From NCBI GenBank assembly GCA_017624915.1, contig JAGAMC010000023.1:1-57559 (forward strand): DNA of 57,559 nucleotides, in the 5' to 3' direction. The notes beneath the pieces are model-generated. The model saw only the letters and a list, made by a program, of their open reading frames with translations, was not told where the DNA came from and searched no databases. The translations under genes were made by a program, and so were the position numbers. The stretch is from Oscillospiraceae bacterium (GTDB lineage Bacteria > Bacillota > Clostridia > Oscillospirales > Oscillospiraceae). Each line of letters begins with the position of its first letter. Within the stretch, counting starts at the first letter, position 1. Shown here in pieces: positions 52,944 through 57,559 of the stretch.

Positions 52944-53749
52944 TATTCCACGCCCCCTTTCCCCATACGCAGATGGAAGGTGTCGTAAAACGCCGGAGAG
53001 GACAGCACCTGAGCGGGGGTGCCGGCGCACAGGACCTTTTTGTCCAGCAGGATGACCTCGTCCGCGAAGTTGTCCAGCGTGGCAAAGTCGTGGGTGGTCA
53101 GGAAGATGGACAGGTCGTACTGGGTGCGCAGTTCGTCCAGCATTTCAAGCAGCTGGTGTTCGCCCTCGGCGTCCACGCCGGACAGTGGCTCGTCCAGCAG
53201 CAGGATATGGGGGACGGGGTCCAGCGCAAGTGCCAGCAGCACGCGCTGCAGCTGCCCTCCGGACAGGGCACCCATGGGCTTGTCCAGAAGCTCCTGTGCG
53301 TGGACCCGGGCAAGGCAGGCGGCGGCCTGTTCCCGATGTTTTTTGGGGATGGGCAGCCAGACAGGCCAGCGGGAGGTGGCGGCGGTGAAGAAGTCCAGCA
53401 CGCTTACCGGATCGCCCCGGTCAAAGGTGGGGGATTGGGGCACATAGCCCACAAGGGGGCGGCTGCCCTTTGCAGCGCCGGTGGGGTCGCTCAGGCGGAT
53501 GGCGGGCCCGCCGGCGGGGGAAAAGGTGATGGAACCGGTGTAGGGCATCTGGCCCAGAATGGCCCGCAGCAGGGAGGACTTTCCCGCACCGTTGGGGCCA
53601 ATGAGGGCCACGATCTCCCCACAGTGCAGGTGGAAAGACACGCCGTCAAGAATCTGTTCCGAATCCAGAGCGATGCTCAGATCCTCAAGCTTCAGACAGC
53701 ATGCGTCGGAACAGCCGCCGGCCAGTTTTCCGTGTTTGATCTTTCTCAT
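52943..53749 (-). CDS. znuC: Metal ABC transporter ATP-binding protein (ZnuC/MntA type)
   Basis: Predicted 268-aa ABC ATPase. Walker A IGPNGAGKSSLLRA, Q-loop VGYVPQSP, signature LSGGQLQRVLLALAL, Walker B HILLLDEPLSGVD, and H-loop FLTTHDFATL. The N-terminus (KHGKLAGGCSDACC) is His/Cys-containing and could touch metal, though this may be chance. It overlaps znuA by 4 bp and znuB by one base, giving a compact operon. Confidence 0.94.
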   Translation of the reverse strand: MRKIKHGKLAGGCSDACCLKLEDLSIALDSEQILDGVSFHLHCGEIVALIGPNGAGKSSLLRAILGQMPYTGSITFSPAGGPAIRLSDPTGAAKGSRPLVGYVPQSPTFDRGDPVSVLDFFTAATSRWPVWLPIPKKHREQAAACLARVHAQELLDKPMGALSGGQLQRVLLALALDPVPHILLLDEPLSGVDAEGEHQLLEMLDELRTQYDLSIFLTTHDFATLDNFADEVILLDKKVLCAGTPAQVLSSPAFYDTFHLRMGKGGVE

Positions 53750-54666
53750 GGCAGGACGATCGCCTCTTCCTGTAAAAAGCCGTTAATGAGGGTGACGATG
53801 TTGCGGACCTGCGCGTTGTAGTAGGGCATAATAAAGTTGATATCAGCCGGATCCGGCTCAGGTCCGTCCATGATCATGGACAGCTGGGCAACGCTGCAGC
53901 CCGTCTCCCGGGCAATGGCATTGGCGGTGGCGTCGGAGCCGTTGGCCTCGGTGAAAACAACGGGGATGTTGTTATGGAGTATCATGTGAGAAATCTCCGA
54001 GATCTCCGCGGCGGAGGCTTCGCTGCCCGGTTCTTCCTCGATAGCAGCGATCAGGGGAAGCTGGAAAGCCTGCGTAAAGTACCGGAACCCGTCGTGGAAC
54101 GTGATCACACCGGGGATGGAAACGTTTGCAGACTCGAGGTATGTGAAGCAGGTCTCCATGCAGGCGTCCATGATTTGACGGGCGGTGGTTGCATTGTCCA
54201 TGCAGATATCCACATCCTCAGGCAGGAGCGGGATAAAGGCCATGGACAGAGTCTCCAACGCGATCTTGACTCTGGCGGGATCCATCCAGTAGTGGGGATC
54301 GGGCTGCGATTCCTCATCGTACATCAGAGCCATGCCTTCCGAGCAGTCAATGATGGTGGCATCTGAGGCGGCAAGGGCGTCGGACATGAAGTCCTCCAGT
54401 CCCGCTCCGTTTATGACGATGACATCGGCCCGCTCGATCTTCTTCATGTCGCTGACGGACAGGGTATAGTCGTGCAGGCAGCTGACACTGCCCGTGTCCA
54501 GCCGTTCCACCTCCACATTGTCAATACCACGGGTCACGGTCCGGACAAACAGATACATGGGGTAGGTAGTGGCCGTTATGGTAAAGGTGTCGTCCTGCTC
54601 GGGCACATGGGCAGAACAGCCCGCCAGAAGCAGTAGGGCACAGAAAAGGGCACAGATTCGTCTCAT
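53746..54666 (-). CDS. znuA: Metal ABC transporter substrate-binding lipoprotein (ZnuA/TroA type)
   Basis: Predicted 306-aa lipoprotein, cysteine C17 in ALLLLAGCSA. The cluster A-I fold shows the three metal histidines in SCLHDYTLSVSDM, DPHYWMDPARV and ITFHDGFRYFTQAF, plus the acidic ligand region PVVFTEANGSDATANAIARETG. The His-rich loop typical of zinc-specific ZnuA is absent, leaving zinc or manganese open. First gene of znuA-C-B. Confidence 0.92.
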   Translation of the reverse strand: MRRICALFCALLLLAGCSAHVPEQDDTFTITATTYPMYLFVRTVTRGIDNVEVERLDTGSVSCLHDYTLSVSDMKKIERADVIVINGAGLEDFMSDALAASDATIIDCSEGMALMYDEESQPDPHYWMDPARVKIALETLSMAFIPLLPEDVDICMDNATTARQIMDACMETCFTYLESANVSIPGVITFHDGFRYFTQAFQLPLIAAIEEEPGSEASAAEISEISHMILHNNIPVVFTEANGSDATANAIARETGCSVAQLSMIMDGPEPDPADINFIMPYYNAQVRNIVTLINGFLQEEAIVLP

Positions 54667-54698
54667 ATCTTACCTCCATGTGGGGAAAATGATGATAC

Positions 54699-54727
54699 AT
54701 TATAACACTTTTTTTTGCCCTTGTAAA
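54699..54727 (-). promoter_or_regulatory. Predicted sigma-A promoter of znuACB
   Basis: Minus strand TTTACA (54722-54727), 17 bp and TATAAT (54699-54704), 33 bp before znuA. The imperfect inverted motif AATGATGATACATT overlaps the start region, a possible Fur/Zur/MntR-type site, not convincing alone. Confidence 0.7.
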
Positions 54728-54751
54728 TGAGCAGTGCAGCGGGCCTTTCAC

Positions 54752-54780
54752 TTGACACCCATAAAATTCCAATGTAAAAT
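54752..54780 (+). promoter_or_regulatory. Predicted sigma-A promoter of xpaC-telA
   Basis: Consensus TTGACA (54752-54757), 17 bp and TAAAAT (54775-54780), about 50 bp before the first ATG. Confidence 0.82.
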
Positions 54781-54828
54781 TACAATAGAATCGGCCGCGT
54801 TGTCAGCGGCGGACAGGAGGCGTTTGAA

Positions 54829-55485
54829 ATGGCTAAAGTGGTGAAAAAACCGGTCCTGCCTATCTACAGCGTGGGCTTTGTGTGGCTGGCCTTTGCCCTG
54901 ATGGGGATGCTGAGCTCTGTGTGGAACTATGTGTTCTGCGGGGCGGCCAGTGCCCTTTGCTATGCGGTGGTGTCCGCACTGTGCCCGGAAAAGAGCGTTG
55001 AAGTGCCGGAGCAGCCTAAAAAGGAGGAGCAGCCCAAGACCACCGGAAACAAAGAGATCGACGACCTGCTTAAAGAGCGCCAGCGGGCCATCTCCGAAAT
55101 GCGCCGGCTCAACGACGCCATCGAGGACGAGAAGATCTCCGACCAGATCGACCATCTGGAGGCTGTGACCGGGAAGATCATTGACCATGTGGCGCAAAAC
55201 CCCAAAAAGCTGCCCCAGATCCGCAAGTTCATGAACTACTACCTGCCCACCACACTGAAGATACTCAACGCCTATGACCGGATGGACGACACCGGCATCT
55301 CCGGTGAGAACATCTCCGCCACCAAGGACAAGGTGGAACGCATGCTGGACACCATTGTCAAGGCCTTTGACAAACAGCTGGACGGCCTGTTCGGGGCAGA
55401 GGCGCTGGACATCTCCACCGACATCACCGTCATGGAGAACCTGTTGGCCCGGGAGGGCTTTGGACCCATGAATATAGAGCCTTGA
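54829..55485 (+). CDS. xpaC: XpaC-like membrane protein
   Basis: Predicted 218-aa protein. Two close TM segments (about 11-30 and 33-51: IYSVGFVWLAFALMGML, YVFCGAASALCYAVVSAL), then a long helical cytosolic domain with coiled-coil character (EIDDLLKERQRAISEMRRLNDAIEDEKISDQIDHLEAV) ending LPTTLKILNAYDRMDDTG and LDISTDITVMENLLAREGF. XpaC (5-bromo-4-chloroindolyl phosphate hydrolysis) proteins are usually encoded with TelA, as here. Start after GGAGGCG. Likely envelope or stress related. Confidence 0.88.
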   Translation: MAKVVKKPVLPIYSVGFVWLAFALMGMLSSVWNYVFCGAASALCYAVVSALCPEKSVEVPEQPKKEEQPKTTGNKEIDDLLKERQRAISEMRRLNDAIEDEKISDQIDHLEAVTGKIIDHVAQNPKKLPQIRKFMNYYLPTTLKILNAYDRMDDTGISGENISATKDKVERMLDTIVKAFDKQLDGLFGAEALDISTDITVMENLLAREGFGPMNIEP

Positions 55486-55519
55486 TACAATAACGTTAAA
55501 TGTTCAGGAGGAAAGAAAA

Positions 55520-56674
55520 ATGAATGAAATGAATATGACCCCCGAACTGACTCTGACCCCCGAGGTCGTTCCTACTCTGGTGGTGGAGCCCACCCAGACC
55601 GCTGCCGCGGCAGTGGAGGTGAAGCCTGAGACCATGATCGCCAAGGTGGATGAGAGCATCCTCAGCGAGGCCGAGCGCAAGATCGTGGATGATTTTGCCC
55701 AGAAGATCGACGTTACCGACACCAATCTGGTGCTTCAGTACGGTGCCGCCGCACAGAAAAATATCGCCGCCTTTTCCGAAAGTGCCCTGGGCAATGTGCG
55801 CACCAAGGATCTGGGGCAGGTGGGCGATGCCCTGTCCGATCTGGTTGTGGAGCTGAAAACCTTCGGTCAGGAGGAGAAGAAGGGGATCTTCGGCTTCTTC
55901 CAGAGAAAGAAGAATCAGCTGGAGGCCCTTAAGGCCAGCTACTCCAAGGCCGAAGCCAACGTGGATAAGATCGTGGATATGCTGGAGGGCCATCAGGTGG
56001 TGCTCATGAAGGATATCGCCATGTTCGACCAGATGTATGAGCTGAACCTGAAGTACTACAAAGAGTTGACCATGTATATCATCGCCGGCAAGAAGCGGCT
56101 GGAGCAGCTGCGGGCCAACGAGCTTGCCCAGCTCAAGCTGAAGGCGGAGCAGACCGGCGCACAGGAGGATGCCCAGGCGTACAACGACTATGCCAACCTG
56201 TGTAACCGGTTTGAGAAGAAGCTCCATGATCTGGAGCTGACCCGCATGATCTCCATCCAGATGGGGCCCCAGACCCGTCTGCTGCAGAACAACGACGCGC
56301 TCATGTTGGAGAAGATCCAGTCCTCTCTGGTCAATACCATCCCCCTGTGGAAAAGCCAGATGGTGCTGGCGCTGGGGCTGGAGCACAGCCGTCAGGCCAC
56401 TGCGGCCCAGACTGCCGTGACCAATATGACCAACGATCTGCTGAAAAAGAATGCCGATATGCTCAAGATGGGCACCATCGAGACCGCCAAGGAGTCGGAG
56501 CGCTCCATCGTGGACATCCAGACCCTGCAGCACACCAATCAGCAGCTGATCTCCACTCTGGACGAGGTGGTCCGCATCCAGACCGAGGGCGCGCAGAAGC
56601 GCAAAGAGGCCGAGACAGAGCTTGGCCGCATTGAGGGCGAGCTGAAGCAGAAGCTGCTGGAACTGCGGGGCTGA
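55520..56674 (+). CDS. telA: Toxic anion resistance protein TelA family
   Basis: Predicted 384-aa mainly helical soluble protein. After an acidic, Pro/Thr-rich start it has the TelA core: LVVELKTFGQEEKKGIFGFFQRKKNQLEALKASYSKAEANVDKI, LEGHQVVLMKDIAMFDQMYELNLKYYKELTMYIIAGKKRL, RMISIQMGPQTRLLQNNDALMLEKIQSSLVNTIPLWKSQMVLAL. TelA was found through tellurite resistance but is widespread, also affecting antibiotics and cell-wall agents. Follows xpaC by 35 bp with AGGAGGAAAG. Confidence 0.93.
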   Translation: MNEMNMTPELTLTPEVVPTLVVEPTQTAAAAVEVKPETMIAKVDESILSEAERKIVDDFAQKIDVTDTNLVLQYGAAAQKNIAAFSESALGNVRTKDLGQVGDALSDLVVELKTFGQEEKKGIFGFFQRKKNQLEALKASYSKAEANVDKIVDMLEGHQVVLMKDIAMFDQMYELNLKYYKELTMYIIAGKKRLEQLRANELAQLKLKAEQTGAQEDAQAYNDYANLCNRFEKKLHDLELTRMISIQMGPQTRLLQNNDALMLEKIQSSLVNTIPLWKSQMVLALGLEHSRQATAAQTAVTNMTNDLLKKNADMLKMGTIETAKESERSIVDIQTLQHTNQQLISTLDEVVRIQTEGAQKRKEAETELGRIEGELKQKLLELRG

Positions 56675-56716
56675 GCGGGACCCGGGCTCAAACCCACACG
56701 CTTCGGAGGATAAAGT

Positions 56717-57559
56717 ATGAAGTTTTTGAAAAAACGTTCGGTTGCGTGGACCCTTACCGCTGTTATGATCGCCGCAGCCGTGCTCATTGGCTGGACGGGG
56801 AGCGGCCCCGCGGCCCAAAGACCGGCAGGATTGGATACCAGCCTGTCCACAGGGGCCTATGAACAGTGGGTGGGCGATTTTGCCGGCGTGCTCAGCGATG
56901 AGCAGGTGGAGCAGATCTGCCTTTACAACGCCAACTGGGATGAGCGTTACGGCAGCGTCATCGTGGTGGAACTGCTGGCCGACGCCCCCGGTATCAGTCT
57001 GGAGAACTACACCTACAATCAGGCCAACGCATTTGAGCTGGGTGCTGTTGATGGGTATCTTGCCATCGTGCCCGATACGGGGGAGGCCTACTTCGCTGCC
57101 GGAATAGACTACCCCCTGTCCGACAGCCAGATCGGCGTGTATATGAGCCAGTACCTTTACGACTACGTCAAGGATGAGAACTATGGCGCGGGCGTACTGA
57201 ATCTGTTTGCCCATCTGAACGAGTATTATCTTGAAAACTATGGGAACGGGTCGGGATACGCAGGTGACAGCCACCACTATGTCAGCTACGGCTTTGACTG
57301 GATCTCGGTGATTTTCTGGCTCATCATGCTGGTGGTGGTCCTCAGCATTATCGACAGCATGCGCTTTAACAGCTACCGGACCCGCTATTACGGGGTGGCA
57401 CACCCGCCCTATGTGTTCCGGCCCATCTTCTTCTGGCACGGGCCCCGGTACGGCTGGTACCACAGGCGCTGGCACAGACCTGCACCGCCCCCTCCGCCTC
57501 CTCCCGGACATCACAGACCGGGCGGCTTTGGCGGCGGTCCGAGACCCGGCGGTTTCGGC
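56717..57559 (+). CDS. TPM-domain (YgcG-like) membrane protein, truncated by window edge
   Basis: The first 281 residues are present. A signal anchor at about 9-27 (AWTLTAVMIAAAVLIGW) leads to an extracytoplasmic TPM domain (about 45-172: WVGDFAGVLSDEQVEQI, YGSVIVVELLADAPG, VDGYLAIVPDTGEAYFAAGIDYPLSDSQ), then one TM helix (194-212), and a His/Pro/Gly-rich tail. TPM proteins have been linked to envelope stability and photosystem repair. ATG follows CGGAGGA. Third gene of the xpaC-telA operon. C-terminus is outside the window. Confidence 0.85.
   Translation, partial: MKFLKKRSVAWTLTAVMIAAAVLIGWTGSGPAAQRPAGLDTSLSTGAYEQWVGDFAGVLSDEQVEQICLYNANWDERYGSVIVVELLADAPGISLENYTYNQANAFELGAVDGYLAIVPDTGEAYFAAGIDYPLSDSQIGVYMSQYLYDYVKDENYGAGVLNLFAHLNEYYLENYGNGSGYAGDSHHYVSYGFDWISVIFWLIMLVVVLSIIDSMRFNSYRTRYYGVAHPPYVFRPIFFWHGPRYGWYHRRWHRPAPPPPPPPGHHRPGGFGGGPRPGGFG

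Noticed and set aside
55496-57514. Long leftward open frame opposite telA and the TPM gene
   Set aside because: It spans two real genes and their spacer; no start site or domain.

Overview
The window is a GC-rich (about 60 %) chromosomal segment of a Gram-positive anaerobe of the class Clostridia, most likely order Oscillospirales (Oscillospiraceae-like gut bacteria). The evidence is a complete spoIIAA-spoIIAB-sigF sporulation operon, a dcw cell-division cluster ending in ftsQ-ftsZ, a class B PBP with two PASTA domains, a PyrK/PyrD type 1B dihydroorotate dehydrogenase, GatCAB beside a GlnRS, and strong AGGAGG-type ribosome binding sites. No prophage, CRISPR array, insertion sequence or transposase is visible. 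The window is mostly core genome with a few small accessory islets.

Layout. 1-886: 3' end of an rRNA operon (23S tail, a duplicated 5' piece of tRNA-Lys with a structured insert, tRNA-Lys(CTT), tRNA-Glu(CTC), 5S, terminator). 934-3373: two small membrane proteins, sfsA, uridine phosphorylase. 3629-5115: sporulation sigma-F operon. 5122-7916 (-): threonine aldolase and glnS, divergent from gatCAB (8112-11301). 11464-24437: dcw cluster mraZ-rsmH-ftsL-PBP-murE-like-mraY-ftsW-murG-murA-ftsQ-ftsZ. 24443-30471: uracil permease (-), lysA, lrgAB, and a KdpDE-like two-component system (-). 30516-32002: pyrE, radC. 32016-37967: uvrB, ybaK, a small DUF/XRE islet, uvrA. 38035-42389: small transporter, small membrane protein, recD2, an RHH regulator, comF. 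42415-43832: mreB and a YtxH-like protein. 43889-48307: pyrC-(membrane protein)-pyrF-pyrK-pyrD. 48339-51478: a histidine phosphatase-GNAT fusion and a YgiQ radical SAM protein. 51529-54727 (-): a lipoprotein and a znuABC-type metal importer. 54752-57559: xpaC, telA and a TPM-domain protein cut by the window edge.

How the genes work together. The dcw cluster makes and flips lipid II and builds the divisome, but murF, murD, murC and murB are missing. The protein in the murE position keeps the Mur-ligase fold signature yet has lost every catalytic motif I can align. This pseudo-MurE is the most interesting object in the window. Pyrimidine genes lie in three places (uracil uptake, pyrE, pyrCFKD), and the permease has a terminator-like hairpin in its leader. 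uvrB and uvrA are near each other, with a LexA-like box in the uvrB promoter. Two small regulator islets sit between core genes: an XRE/small-protein pair with a perfect 20-bp inverted repeat inside its promoter, and an RHH gene preceded by a perfect 16-bp palindrome. They are the best accessory candidates.
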